In this document: in pieces, positions 50,601 through 60,701 of the stretch
Layout: each line of letters opens with the position of its first letter
How positions within the stretch are numbered: the first letter of the stretch is position 1
Assembly: GCA_023548195.1 (NCBI GenBank)
Contig: JAJHZJ010000808.1
Location: forward strand, 5,670,889-5,734,888
Direction of reading: 5' to 3'
Source of the DNA: Bettongia penicillata ogilbyi
Lineage: Eukaryota; Chordata; Mammalia; Diprotodontia; Potoroidae
Length of the DNA stretch: 64,000 nucleotides
Program-made: the position numbers and the translations under genes
Notes under the pieces: generated by a model
Seen by the model: only the letters and a program-made list of their open reading frames with translations
Database searches by the model: none
Told to the model about the DNA's origin: nothing

Positions 50601-53416
50601 TTGAAAACCTTTTAAATTTCTATAGACAGGGAAAATTTGTGACTTTTCTGAACTATAACAGTTTTGATACCTTATCAGAAGCACCTACCTCCCAGTAGTC
50701 TTCCAAGATAAGTTAAAGAAGATATTGCTAATTTGATGGATTAACAAGTGTATAGATGATCTTGTGACTTAGCCTGAGTTACATATTTGGGAGTAAGGTT
50801 AAGATCAAGGTATCCTGAATCCATACCCAGTGCTATTTCTAACTAGATTATACTGTAGTTGTAATAATAATAAATGACATTGTTATAGCATAAAAGTTTG
50901 AAAAAGGCACTTATTTTTTTTTAATCATTTTACTTTGCAAATAAAAAAGTTTAGAAAGGGATCTTCTTAGAGATCTTCTTAACGCTTTGCAGTATACTTC
51001 TGATGTCATCATTCAACCAGAACTGCTGTCCCCAGTTCTTCCAGTGATTTCTTAATTGCCAAATCCAGTGTTTTTTTTTCTGAATGAACGAATGATGTCA
51101 GTCAGTAAGCCTTCATCTATTGTCTACTCTGCCAGGTACTATGCTAAGTTGGGGATACAAATAGAAAAGTAAGACAGTTCCCACTTTCATGGGGCTCATT
51201 CTAATGGGGGTGGGGGCAACACCCAGGGTGCCTGCTATTTCAGCTCAACTACTTTGCCTCTCCCGTGAGTAGTATTTTGTTGGTGGTGACTTGGCTTCTT
51301 TTCCAGTGAAGTTGCTCACCCTGATGATGGTAGAGAGGATTTGCCTGCCTCAGGTCTTTTCCCATTCCATTTAAACTATTCAGCCACCAAACTGATTTTC
51401 CTAAAGTGAAGGTCTTGACTGTGTCACCCTCCACCCAATAAACTCTAGTGACGTCCTGTCACCTCCAGGATTGAATACAAAATCCTCTGGAATTCAGAAC
51501 CCTTTATAACCTATATTCCTCTCTACCTTTCCAGTCTCCTTATCTCTCACTACCTGACACATAACCTTTCATCTGGTGACACTGGCTTCCATGCTGTTCC
51601 TGGAACAAAATATTGTTTTACTCAACTCTGGACATTTTCACAAGTTGTCTACCATGCGTGGAGCTCTCTTTTCTTCTCTTTTTTCTTCTCTGGCATCCTT
51701 CAAAATCAGCAAAAATCTCACCTTCTACAAGAAGTCTTTCACAGTCCCTCTTAATGTTAATGCCTTTCCTCTGTTTATTATCTCCATTTTATTCTTTCTA
51801 GATCTTGTTTGTACATAGTGATTTGCTTGTCTCCTCTCAGACTGAGTTTCTTGAGAGCAGGGACTGCCTTTCTTTGTGTCCCATTGCTTAGCACCAATAA
51901 ATGCTGGCTGACTGACTGACTTGTGTGGGTCTGTGGAGAACTAGGAGAACCCTTCCCCTTTCTTCAAGGTCAGGAATAGTCCTGGTGGCTCATAGCACCG
52001 TTCCCAGGAAAGCCTCACAGCTTCCACAAGGCCTAAATGTACTCCAGCTTCTTATAGGAAGTCTCTCATTGGTGTCACTTAGGTTAGTGTCAGTCACAGA
52101 TTTGCTGTCCTACATTCTCTGTCTCCTCTTATTATTTTCCCTTTTTTTGCATTTATTTAGTATTTAATTTTTCCCCAGTTTGATGTAATCTCCTCTTATT
52201 TCTTTCCAAATCCACAAAGCTGCTGCATCTCTCCAGCCTCCTTTCTCCATCATTTATTCTCCTCTGTTCTGCCTGGCTCTTTCATTCCCCCTACATTCTT
52301 CTCTTCCAATCTCCATAGGACTCATTAAAGCCAAAAGACCCGTCTGTAGCACGTGAGAGGCTGGATAAGAGGGATACATAGGAATCCTCTTAGCTTCCAT
52401 ACCCACTGTAGCCCTTGCTGTGATATCTAATGAGCCCTGGGAAGGACAGCTCCTCCCCCAAAGGGAGAAAACAGAGATGACGTCAGAGATCTAATCCATG
52501 AATAACCCGTGACCCATGACAGTAGTTTCCAAAATAGACTTTACAGTTTGAATAGGTCGCAAAATTTGAAATTAAGCAAATGAGACAGGCTGCAATTAAT
52601 TTACTCTGCTACTGACTTGTTACAAAGCACTTGGCATAAATTATCTCATGTGAGATAATCCTCTGGGGGCCCTTCCAAGTATTGTTATACCCATTTTGCG
52701 TATATAAAACTGAGTCTGGTTTTCCAGCTGTAATTTCTGAGGCGCTCCAGGACTTCCAAAGTTCTGTACTCTGCCCACTACTTTGCTGCCTCTTGAACGT
52801 TCACTGCAGAAGTGTGGCTGGACTAGATAAAAGGTGCCTTTAATTTTTATGGAGGGAAAACGATAAAGTAAATTTACAAGGCGCTTTTAACCTTACTCGT
52901 TAGGAGTAACTCCTGAAATGTTATTCTCTAATATTTCTGAAGACAAAAAATTCATAGAAATTATACAATTTGAGTAGAAAACTGATCTTTTGTTTTCTTT
53001 GCTTTTCTTCCTCATCCTTACCACTTACCCCTTGTATTCAAGAACATTAAAGGTTTTTAATTCAACCTTTCCTAGGCCATTATGACATAAGAAGCTTAGA
53101 TTTTGAGGATTTTAGTGGTACAGATTTTTTTTTTAATGTGTTTTCTCTCAACTGTATTTTTTAGATAATTTTATTTGTGAAGGAAATTGTAACAATCGAA
53201 AATTTCCTGTTTGTTTTGTACTTGCTACAGTAACATTTTGTTGCTTTGTGTTTATATTTCTGAAAGAAAATTATCTTATCTTTCAGGACCTTATTTAATG
53301 AACTGAGGATTGTTGTTGAACACCTCATAATGAAGCCTGCATGTCCCCTATTTGTGAGAAGACTGTGTCTCCAGAGCATTGCTTTTATAAGCAGATTGGC
53401 ACCAACAGTTGCATAG
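33421..53416 (+). CDS. TMEM33: TMEM33, transmembrane protein 33 (complete, 7 coding exons)
   Basis: Joined coding exons 33421-33465, 37336-37430, 37923-38110, 39517-39584, 41479-41612, 47547-47630 and 53287-53416 give 744 nt: 247 residues plus TAG, the same length as human TMEM33. Every intron is GT-AG and all junction phases agree. The protein starts MADTAPNGPQGAGAV and ends LAPTVA. Hydrophobic stretches lie near residues 30-48, 95-121 and 159-176, followed by a basic segment (YRFLTLRYSSRRNPYCR, 189-205) and an amphipathic C-terminal part. The family (TMEM33 / yeast Pom33-Per33) sits in the ER membrane and nuclear envelope, binds reticulons that shape tubular ER, and is linked to the unfolded-protein response and to nuclear pores. 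I see no frameshift or premature stop. The match to the eutherian protein is near-identical from memory, so the assignment is secure. Confidence 0.98.
33601..33662 (+). promoter_or_regulatory. G-rich block after exon 1
   Basis: Non-template strand of early intron 1 carries more than eight runs of three or more G separated by one to four bases (GGGAGTTGGGGGAGGGGGAGG). This is strong quadruplex and R-loop potential. Confidence 0.7.
33666..34588. other. TMEM33: Early intron 1
   Basis: Leaves the CpG island at about 33700. Contains a MIR remnant near 33860-33905 (TGTGACCTTTGGCAAGTCAC) and otherwise nothing recognised. Confidence 0.45.
34589..35640 (-). mobile_element. Old L1 (antisense) in TMEM33 intron 1
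   Basis: ATACCAACAGTGCATTAGTA, TTGCTTTTTGTCAGC, GAGCATTTTTTCATGTGGCT, TTGGGGAATGGCTTTTAG and GGTCCAGTTTTCTTAGCAG are antisense L1 ORF2 blocks in the right order. Opposite to TMEM33 transcription. Confidence 0.85.
35930..36300 (+). repeat. Two adjacent tRNA/CORE-type SINEs
   Basis: 35930-36065 has the AATTAGGTGGCAGAGTGGAT head. 36066-36300 restarts with GGGTAGAGTACTGGGCTTGG and runs to a CORE-type tail (CACCTACCTTCCAGGC, GGATCAAATGAAATGATTG). Confidence 0.75.
36301..37335. other. TMEM33: Intron 1, 3' part
   Basis: AT-rich, no repeat named. Ends in the T-rich tract and TATAG acceptor of exon 2. Confidence 0.5.
37336..37430 (+). CDS. TMEM33: TMEM33 coding exon 2
   Basis: Acceptor TATAG, donor GTATGT. 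Encodes QFMMTNKLDTAMWLSRLF and the first hydrophobic segment (residues 16-46). It ends with two bases of Gly47 (GG, phase 2). Confidence 0.97.
37923..38110 (+). CDS. TMEM33: TMEM33 coding exon 3
   Basis: Acceptor TTTGCAG. Encodes residues 47-109 (LHEAASFYQRALLANALTS onward), an amphipathic region and the start of the second membrane segment (HYLLYSLIFVNSYPVT). The exon ends one base into Met110. The donor is AA|GTATCC, which lacks G at +5 and is the weakest in the gene. Read-through would add 11 codons and stop at 38143-38145. Confidence 0.97.
38532..38750 (+). repeat. tRNA-derived marsupial SINE, sense
   Basis: GGCTGGAGTCAGGAAGATT, GGGCAAGTCACTTAACCC, GAAAGAAATGGCAAACCACC and GACTTGGACATGGCTGAG follow the family order. 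It sits in intron 3, 140 bp from an inverted copy. Confidence 0.85.
38890..39137 (-). repeat. tRNA-derived marsupial SINE, antisense
   Basis: TCAGTCATTTTCAGTTGTGT, GGGATTTTCTTGGCAAA, GCCCAGGGTCACACAGCTCA and GTGCCACCTAGCTGCC are the complement of the same SINE family as 38532. Confidence 0.88.
39517..39584 (+). CDS. TMEM33: TMEM33 coding exon 4
   Basis: Acceptor GCTTCAG, donor GTGAGT. Encodes MSIFPVLLFSLLHAATYTKK and VLD (residues 110-132), the second half of the second membrane segment. Ends on a complete codon. Confidence 0.97.
39888..40207 (+). repeat. CA-tailed composite SINE, sense (intron 4)
   Basis: Head ACTAGGTGGTGCAGTGGATA, then CTAGCTGTGTGACCTTGGG, ATCTCCAGTCATCCTGATG, GACCTGCACAGCCCTCCC, and an ACAAACACACACA tail. 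Four more copies or parts lie at 55-61 kb. Confidence 0.88.
40208..41478. other. TMEM33: Intron 4 remainder
   Basis: A MIR-like remnant near 40550-40650 (GATTAAGTGACTTGTCCC). Otherwise nothing recognised. Confidence 0.4.
41479..41612 (+). CDS. TMEM33: TMEM33 coding exon 5
   Basis: Acceptor ATTTTTAG, donor GTAAGA. Encodes residues 133-177, from ARGSNSLPLLRSVLEKLNAN through FIACNEIFLMPATVFMLL, the third hydrophobic segment. Ends two bases into Ser177. Confidence 0.97.
41690..41800 (-). repeat. L2 tail (antisense)
   Basis: AATGCTTATTAAGCACCCAC and GGTGCTTGGGATACAAAGAC. Confidence 0.65.
41801..43399. other. TMEM33: Intron 5, first part
   Basis: A MIR piece near 42040-42140 (TACTATGTGACTGCAGGC). 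A 99-codon frame at 42957-43256 has no recognisable domain. Nothing else named. Confidence 0.4.
43968..44008. repeat. 21-bp tandem duplication
   Basis: CATGACAGATTGAATACTTG appears twice back to back. Confidence 0.9.
44641..44702. repeat. (GA)n microsatellite
   Basis: GAGA array with GAGC interruptions. Confidence 0.93.
46520..46700 (+). repeat. tRNA/MIR-type SINE
   Basis: GTGGCATGGTAGAAAGAGC, TTGGCCAAATGACTCAAAAT, CTTGGGGCCTTAGTTTCAG. Confidence 0.65.
46930..46986. repeat. (TA)n/(TATG)n simple repeat
   Basis: TATATATATA tracts on either side of CCTTTTTTA, self-complementary. Confidence 0.9.
47165..47300 (+). repeat. tRNA-type SINE fragment
   Basis: GGCAACATGGTGTTAGTTG, CCAGTCTAGAAACCAAGTTC and CTGACAGTGTGACTTTG. 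Confidence 0.6.
47547..47630 (+). CDS. TMEM33: TMEM33 coding exon 6
   Basis: Acceptor TTATTCTAG, donor GTAAGA. Encodes residues 177-205 (GQGSLLQPFIYYRFLTLRYS and SRRNPYC). Ends two bases into Arg205. Confidence 0.97.
48170..48720 (-). repeat. L2 fragment (antisense) in intron 6
   Basis: AACCTCAGGAGGCTTACAGT, AGGGAGGTCTTTTGTCTGG and GTCAAGCAAAGAAGTTCAGG fit antisense L2. 47631-48169 holds nothing I recognise. Confidence 0.55.
48721..49379. other. TMEM33: Intron 6, unclassified
   Basis: No coding signal or named repeat. Confidence 0.4.
49380..49615 (+). repeat. CORE-type SINE ending in (GATA)n
   Basis: GGTCTGGAGTCAGGAAGACC, GTGACTCTGGACAAATCC, CTTACAGGGTTGTTTTGAGG and CACCTAGCACAGTGCCTGC, then six GATA units. 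Confidence 0.85.
49616..51000. other. TMEM33: Intron 6, AT-rich
   Basis: No gene or repeat recognised. Confidence 0.4.
51001..51935 (+). repeat. L2 pieces in intron 6
   Basis: 51010-51065 is a sense block (GATTTCTTAATTGCCAAATC). 51090-51230 is an antisense tail (GTACTATGCTAAGTTGGGG). 51390-51935 is a long sense 3' region (GTCACCTCCAGGATTGAATA, CCTTCTACAAGAAGTCTTTC, CAATAAATGCTGGCTGACTG). Confidence 0.75.
51936..53286. other. TMEM33: Intron 6, 3' part
   Basis: Antisense MIR near 52600-52740 (CAAAGCACTTGGCATAAATT, GTTATACCCATTTTGCG). Otherwise unclassified up to the exon 7 acceptor. Confidence 0.45.
53287..53416 (+). CDS. TMEM33: TMEM33 coding exon 7 (terminal coding exon)
   Basis: Acceptor ATCTTTCAG. 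Encodes residues 205-247 (RTLFNELRIVVEHLIMKPAC to RLAPTVA) and the stop TAG at 53414-53416. Confidence 0.97.
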
Positions 53417-55065
53417 TTTAACATATAGTTAAATTATATGTAACATGAACATTGTAAGCAGTTGGTACTTCTGCAAGTGATTGTAAATGCCAGGTATTAC
53501 ACTGATTTTGGTCCAGGTTGTGTAATTTCTCTCTGTAAAAATGTTGAATTCTGTAGTGTGTTAAATCAAGTCTTTTTGGTTTCTGAGAATCATGGTATAA
53601 ATAGGTTTGCATCTTATTAGCAAAAGTCTATAAGGTAAAGACAAAATAGTTTAAAACAATGAAACCATGCCTAACACCACCAATTGCATAAATTTCTTAC
53701 CCCTCCTCATGCAAAAAAGTTGCTAAATTTCTTTCATGCCAGTAGCTACACTTTGCATGTGGTGCAAACTTCTGATTTAGTCCTACATTTAATATTTGTG
53801 GATGTGTTGAGACAGTATTCTTTCTTCCATTTCATAGTTTAAATTAAAATAATTTTAACAGAAGCAGTGAAACTTCATATATTTTTAAATTTCATCTAAA
53901 CAAGCAAACTGGAATAAATTTCTTTAGCCCACAATTTAGAAGAGGATTTTGTTATACTTTAATGGCTAGTCTTTCTTTGTCTTGTTTTAGAACTTGGATA
54001 ATTTTGACTATAAAAAATTCAACCAATAGCTTTGTTAAATGTGTGGTTGTAAAGTCATTTCAATCTCATAACCATTTTGGACAGAGGTCAATAGGTATGT
54101 ATTGTAAGGTGCAATTTTCCATTCACTTGATCCTTTGACTAGAATTTGTCAAAGAATTCGAATAAGTTAGGATTCTAAAACTGAAACAGAAAATCTTGTT
54201 CCTCTTCCTTAATATATGTGGTGATACTTCAGGTATTATCTTTATAGAATCTCATAATCTAGATTCTAAACTGCCAACTTTCTTGGTTTCTTAGGCTTGA
54301 ATTTACACGAAAGATTGCAGCTGTTGAGACACCATATGAAATAAAATGCCTTTAGCTGAAGATTAATTGTAAACTCAAGTGACCATATTTGGCGACTTAT
54401 TCTGATAATAATGAAGTTTATGCCATATAGATTTTATGTTCATATAGCAAACCTGATTAAAAAGTTACATGAGAAAGTTTATATATAAGGTAACTGATGA
54501 AAAAACAGTATGTATCCTTTCTCTTTAACTTTAGAGAGTGGGATACAGTGTACAACTGTGACTTTATTTGTATAAATTGTTAAATCCTGTTCATTGAGCC
54601 TCACTGAATTCCTTTATAAAACTCATTTTGATTTTTATTACTGTTGCATGATTGGAAAATATTTAAAGTATTGCAGAACTTCAGTGATCCAAAGTAAGGT
54701 ATATTAGTTCTTTGTAACTATTTTTTTTTTTCATGTGTGCATGTAATTTAGGCTTTATCAAAATACATTCATTAGTAACTTGTCAGTAACCATCAGTTGT
54801 CTGTATCTTTTTGCTCGGCCTGCGGCACAAAGGCAATGTTTTTAAATGGACTAAAATAATTATGTTTGATTGCTCTTCCTTTATTTGCTGAGCTCACTTT
54901 AATCAGCTAGTTATGGGACAATTAGCCACTAAGTAGAAGAAGCAACTGCATAACACGCAGTTGATCTTTTTTTGTGACTATCCTTATCATCACTGTATCT
55001 ATAATCTGATGGTTTTATAACTAAAATTTCTATAGCAATAAAGTGAATGTAAAATTAAATTAACC
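53417..55065 (+). other. TMEM33: TMEM33 proximal 3' UTR
   Basis: AT-rich, repeat-poor sequence after the stop. AATAAA hexamers occur at 53913-53918, 54339-54344 and 55037-55042. I take the last as the end of the proximal form because repeats begin soon after. Human TMEM33 has long 3' UTR isoforms, so transcripts could run further. Confidence 0.55.
55037..55042 (+). promoter_or_regulatory. TMEM33: Candidate poly(A) signal AATAAA
   Basis: Canonical hexamer 1.62 kb after the stop codon, followed by a T-rich stretch (TTCCTTTCT and TTTTTTATTTTG). Earlier candidates at 53913 and 54339 are also canonical. Confidence 0.5.
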
Positions 55066-55244
55066 AGTATGTTCCTTTCTAACTAAGAATTTTTTATTTT
55101 GGGGGCGAAAATGTTCTTTATTACATCAGTAATTTTTGACAAGAATAAGAAATAGAATATTTAAAATCCATGAATAATTTTAATTTTATTATTTGTGTGT
55201 TTCATTTCTACCTTGGAGCATGCTTTACTTCTCATGAACTTTAA

Positions 55245-55507
55245 TACTTTAAGTTAAGTTGATGTCATTCACAAGGAGTGAAGGCAATAGGGTTTTTTTT
55301 TAAGTGTTTTTTATGTAGAGGGGGTTTTTTACATCTTAGAAGAAGGTAAGTAGATGGGTAGCTCAGAATGCTTGGGGATCTATGGCTCGAGTCATCTTCT
55401 TGAGGAAATAAATTCAGGAGTTCCTTTCCCCTTTCTTCATCTGCCTTCTTCCAGTGCAAAGCTCTTGTATGATTTTTGTTTTGGCGGTGTTTTTTTTTTT
55501 TTGCCTT

Positions 55508-55549
<42 letters not shown>

Positions 55550-55846
55550 TTTGTTGCCGAAGAAGACTATGCCATCAGAGAAATAATGACATGACTTGCA
55601 CTTCACTTTCTTTTGAGTGAGGGAGGGCTCTGCAGGTCACCAGCCTCACTTCTCCTCCAGAGCCATTTGAATCCAGTGACCATCAGGATGACTGGAGATG
55701 ACCCAGGATGAGGCAACTGGGGTTAAGAGGCTTGCCCAATGTCACACAGTTAGTGATTGTCAAGTGTCTGAAGTGAGATTTGAACTCACTCAGGTCCTCC
55801 TGACTCCTGCACTGGTGCTCTATCCTCTGCACCACCTAGCTGCCCC
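55245..55846 (-). mobile_element. CA-tailed SINE plus ~250 bp extra 3' sequence (copy A)
   Basis: 55511-55846 is the SINE in antisense, head at 55846, (GT)n at 55511-55548. 55245-55510 beyond the tail matches 60702-60950 (GTTGATGTCATTCACAA, AAGGTAAGTAGATGGGTAG, AGTCATCTTCTTGAGGAAAT). Similarity stops at the SINE head. TGAACTTTAA (55235-55244) and TGAACTATAA (55847-55856) bracket the whole block. Confidence 0.85.
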
Positions 55847-55856
55847 TGAACTATAA

Positions 55857-57249
55857 ATAGAATGTTGTTTAAAACAGGTACCTTGACATCTTTCTTTTGA
55901 AGATGATCATTGCTCAGAAATAATGGAAAAAGTAGAAAGTATTTTCTGTTGTTGATAAGGGCAATTGTAACATTAAAACTAGAAGTGGTGGATGTTTTAA
56001 GTAGCCCAGTGATTGTCAGACCCAGTGGTTTACTCCAGTCTGTTATCTCTTATATTCTTGTCTTTGGCTAAGTAGAAATCCAGATTTGTTTTTAAACTTT
56101 ATTTTCATTTATAGATAACTATCTTAAGGATCTAGAAAGCAAGTATGGTAACTGATAACTCAGAATGTGAGTTTGCCTAAAATACCTTTTATCTTCCTTG
56201 TGATCACCAAATTTTTATTGACCTGGAAGACTGCCAATGAGCAACCAAGAGGTAATTTTCTTCTCTAGAGAAAGGTGCTTTGTAGAGACTTCCAAAATGG
56301 GCATATCCTGGTGTTTCCTGCATTCCCACAGACAGATTTTACCTAATAGCTTAGCTGTCCATAAAAAAATTTTTAATAGTTGTGTATAAACTGGTTTAAG
56401 TCTACTTCATACTGAAATTAGTCCAGAGTTGAGCAGCCAACTGATTTAATACCACTATATATTGAACAGTTGTATTATGTATGTCAGCTGATTAAAAACC
56501 ATAGGATTACAAAATGGAAATTTAGCATCAGTAACTTAGGCTACGCTGCAAGAAAAATAAATTCAAAGTGAAATTGGTACTTGTCACTGGGTAGTTGAAC
56601 TTGTTCAAACATTTTCTTCATAGAAATGGAAAGTATTTAGAATAACTGCGTCCTCCTTTTCTGATCTCATTTTTGTTAGAAAAATACTGAGCAGTTTCTT
56701 TTATGTTCACAATTCTCTCTTCAAAATCTAAACCATATGATACATTTATAAGGTAAATTATATTATAACGAAATCCTTCTTCTACTTTAGGAGATACGTT
56801 CCCTTTGAATGGGGTCAAGTATTGAAAGTTTCTTAAATCCATTTTGGACTTGGAATCATTTATTGTCATAGAATTTGATACAAATAGGCCTTTTCTTCTT
56901 GAAAAACTAAAGTCAGGTGCCTTTATTTCCTATTCATTCAAAGATTGAATGTTTTAGTATTTTTCACATAATAGCAGCAAATGAACAAGTCTAAATTTAA
57001 AGTAGAGGAGAATCCTCAAGACTCTTCTGGCTTTTCTTTTACTATTGAGGCACTGCTCTCCAAAGGAAGGTAAACTTAGATGGCCAAAAGATGCCCAGCT
57101 GATCTGGGTTTTACTGGCTTTTCCTGTTTCCCTCTTCTCCCTTCCCCTCCCATCTTGAAACTGGGACTTGACTGGGACCCTGCCTAAGGGCTCCTCTGGA
57201 CCCTCCTAGCTTGAGAGTGATTATCAATAGCAACTGTAGCTGTTTCCCA
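55857..57249. other. Downstream DNA, unclassified
   Basis: AT-rich; no gene. A 19-nt AT-rich AATAAA context at ~56559 could serve a long 3' UTR form. Confidence 0.4.
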
Positions 57250-57563
57250 CCCAGCCTGATGTCTTTCTCTTTCTTCACCTCATTAAAGGGGCCATGCCCT
57301 GGCTACTTCTTAAACAGGCCTATTCAATGAATAGGCCTTGCCTCACCCTAAGTGAGTACCTGCAAAGACCTTGGCCTAAAGGGCCCCCAGTGCATCCTGG
57401 GCCATCTCCAGTCACCCTGATGAATATCTGGGCACTGGATTCACATGGCTCTGGAGGAGAAGTGAGGCTAGTGACCTGCACAGCCCTCCCTCACTCAAAG
57501 TCAAGCTCAAGTCATGTCATCATTTCTCTGATGGCATGGTCCTTTTTGGCGATGAAGGACAAA
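57250..57563 (+). repeat. SINE variant with a different 5' half
   Basis: The 3' half (from CATCCTGGGCCATCTCCAGT) is that of the CA-tailed SINE. The 5' half lacks the tRNA head and carries a palindrome at 57317-57337 (GGCCTATTCA and its inverse around one base). Confidence 0.75.
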
Positions 57564-57699
57564 CACAAACTGCTGTCATACCAGTGACCCTGGTTTTGCA
57601 ACCTGAGTTACTGCAGCTCCTCGTTTGCTCTCAACTTCTGACATGACAATCTATGGTTGAATATTGTCATTTCAACCATCACAAGATCTCCTTTGTATG

Positions 57700-58330
57700 T
57701 TCTTTCTCTCCACTAACAACCGCCATGGTGATTTAGGTATTTGTAACCTCCCACTTCAGCTTTTATAATGTACCTCTGACTGATTTCTCTGCCTCAGTTC
57801 TTCTCTCTGACCCATCTTCCACTCAGCTGTCAAAGTGATTTTTCTAAGTGTAAAACTGACCATGTGACTTGTTTATTCAGCAAACTTCACTGACTTTCTA
57901 TGACCTACAAGCAAAAGGTAAAGTAAAAATAGTCATTTAAACCCCTTCACAAAATGGACCCTACTTACCTTTCCAGTCTTCTTACACATAATTCACTTCC
58001 ATGCATTCTGTGATCCAGCTACTCTGGCCTATTTTCAGTTTGTTGCACATGACCCTCCATGTCCCATCCACATTCCTTTCCACTGGCTGTTCCTCATGCC
58101 TTACTAGAATTCTCTGCCTCCTCACCTCTACCTCTCTTCGCTTCCCTGGCTTTCTTTCATCTCCCATTCTAATGCTCTGACTTTATGTATGTATTAGACT
58201 ATGTATATATAATTATTTATCTGTTGTTTCTCCTACTAGAATGTAAACTCCTTGAAGTCAGGAATAGTGTCTTCTTTGTATTTTTCCAGTGTGTCTTCTT
58301 TGTATTTTTCCAGTGAGAAACAGTTCCTGA
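57700..58330 (+). repeat. L2 LINE 3' region
   Basis: CTTTCTATGACCTACAAGCA, TTCCTCATGCCTTACTAGAA and GAATGTAAACTCCTTGAAG. 58267-58290 and 58291-58314 are an exact 24-bp tandem duplication. Confidence 0.8.
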
Positions 58331-58437
58331 CAAAGTAGGAATGATAGATGCCTATTGATTGACATATAACTGATATATACAAGGAATTAAAGGGAACCTC
58401 CCAACCACATCTAAAAACCCTTGCCCCCAGTACTAGA

Positions 58438-58440
<3 letters not shown>

Positions 58441-58474
<34 letters not shown>

Positions 58475-58753
58475 CATCCTTCATTACCAAAGAAGACCAT
58501 GCCATCAGAGAATGATGACATGACTTGCTCTTGACTTTCGTTTTTGAGTGAGGGAGGGCTGTGCAGGTCACCAGCCTCACTTCTCCTCCAGAGCCATCAG
58601 AATCATTCATCAGGATGACTGGGGATGACCCAGAATGAGGCAGCTGGGGTTAAGTGACTTGTCCAAGGTCACACAGCTAGTGAGTGTCAGATGTCTGAGG
58701 TGAGATTTGAGCTCAGGTCCTCTTGACTCCTGCTCTACCCACCTAGCTGCCGC
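58441..58753 (-). repeat. CA-tailed SINE (antisense) with target duplication
   Basis: (GT)n start, CCATGCCATCAGAGAATGAT, GTCACACAGCTAGTGAGTG, head CACCTAGCTGCCGC. Flanked by TACTAGAGAT (58431) and TACTAGACAT (58754). Confidence 0.9.
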
Positions 58754-59439
58754 TACTAGACATTGAACAACTGTACAAAGTTCATTAAATAATAGCAATA
58801 ATGAAAACAAAGGTGAACTTGAAACTGAAAGAGTAGAAGCTGGGAAACTAATAAAAACAATGTTTCAACTCACAGAAATTGGGTTTTAGAATCTTTAGTT
58901 TTGAGTTGGGAACCCAAATTATATCAAGGAATTGGTTCTGCTCTGTTAATTGAAACTACTGGCCTTTACCTCAAGCTACCCTAATGTCAAATCTCCCAAT
59001 CTAATTTAGAATGGTTGTGATAAATATTTATTGGGGAAATCTCAAAGGAAAAATGAAAGTGGTATAAACAGTAATCTTTATAATTCAGTAGGTGGCACCC
59101 TTTCCTTAGCCAGTTCATTAGATGTCTTTGAATCTGGAGTTAGAGGGTTAGTTATGCCACAATTGGGGTGCTACCAGCAATGAATCCTTTTATGTCATTG
59201 AGAAACATATTATAATGAGGTTTAAAAAGAGTAGTTACAGTCTGCAACGAAATGTGCTTCAACTGGGAGCGTAATTGAGTCATCCAGCTGTCTTTATTAT
59301 CTGCTTGATACTGTCATCTTAAGTGACCAAATTATCTTAATTTGTGAATCACAGAACTCTTTTTACTGTGATCCTGTGTGTTTCTAGGATTAAGTAGAAA
59401 CTGCCTCTAGCCTTGCTTTCCAGGAGTGTTGTACATTGC

Positions 59440-59775
59440 ATTTCCTTATTCACACTACGTCCCAGCCAAAATGACCTACTTGCTAACTCCCTATAACTGC
59501 CTTGGCACGGTAACCCTTTATGCTTTTAATGCAGTCTTCAACACTGACTCGGAATCCCTAGCTTCCTTCAAGATTCAAGGAATCCTACCAAGCCTTCCCA
59601 GAAATTACTTTGGACATACTTTCTGTTATGTTTTGTACACAGCATGGTTTTTTGTTCCCTCCACCTCCAAGTGAATGCAGGTTCATTGAGGGTAGAAACC
59701 ATTTGATTTTGTTATCTAGTGCAAATATAGCACCATGCACTTCGTAAACACTAAATAAATGTTTAATGAAATAAA
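59440..59775 (+). repeat. L2 LINE 3' end
   Basis: CAGGTTCATTGAGGGTAGAA, ATAGCACCATGCACTTCG and AACACTAAATAAATGTTTAA. The 58754-59439 stretch before it has nothing recognised. Confidence 0.7.
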
Positions 59776-59884
59776 GTGTCGATTTAAGAGCTTTGCTCAT
59801 AGTATAATTGATTTATTTAACCTAGTATATGAGCTTAATTGTTTAATAACCTTTTTACTTGACTTTTTTACTTAATGTTTTTTT

Positions 59885-60500
59885 TTAACTTAATGTATCA
59901 TTTTAAGGTTTGCAAATCCCTCCACAAATAACACAACCCTCTGAGACAGATGGGATAGACATTTTATTCTCATTTGATAGAGGATAAAACTGAGACAGGT
60001 TAAGTGACTTGCTCTAGTCACTGTGCTGCTAAGCTTGGAGCCAGACTTGAATCCAGGTCTTCACACTTTCTATTATATCATGTTGTATGTGGCATATTCT
60101 AGATAGTGTAGCCTGTAACTTGTAGAAATTCACCTGGAACCCAGAAGGTTCTTGAAGGTTATGTGAGAGGACATCATAATAATAAAATAGCTTATATGGT
60201 ACACCAAGGTCTACAAAACTATTTCCTCACTACAACCTTGGAGGTAATGCAAGTATTATTTGCCTATTTTACAAGATTTGTCCCTTGGGAAAAGGTAAAG
60301 AAAAAAGCATTTATAGAGTGCCTGCTGTTTGCCAGGCACCATGCTGAGTGCTTTTTACAAATACCTTGTTTTGTCTTCACAAAAATACTTCGAGGAAAAT
60401 GCTAAAATTAATTGTCTACGGTCACGTATCTAGTAAGTCATATCTAGAAAGTGTCAGAGGCCATGTTTGAACTTAGGTCTTACTAACTCAGGTACCCGGG
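59885..60500 (-). repeat. Two MIR-type copies (antisense)
   Basis: 59900-60070: GATAAAACTGAGACAGGTTA, AGCCAGACTTGAATCCAGG. 60290-60490: GAGTGCCTGCTGTTTGCCAG, CATATCTAGAAAGTGTCAGA. Confidence 0.65.
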
Positions 60501-60701
60501 TTCTACAATAGGAAATAAGATGCTCAGTGATGCTGATGATCTTATAAATGTTAGTTACCTAGAGGAAGGTCTTTTTAGGTCTTAAGTCACGTTGTTTGGA
60601 GAGAGTACAGTTTTGAGTGTATGAGTTTTGTCATGCAGTGTATTTTTTCCTGTAGTGCAGGCCTGCTGTAGTAAGAAAGGAGAGTGAACCACACTGAAGT
60701 A

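Noticed and set aside
55265..55620. Open frames of 88-113 codons with TH or CV dipeptide runs
   Set aside because: Translation of the (GT)n tail and antisense SINE; the same pattern recurs at 58236 and 60841.
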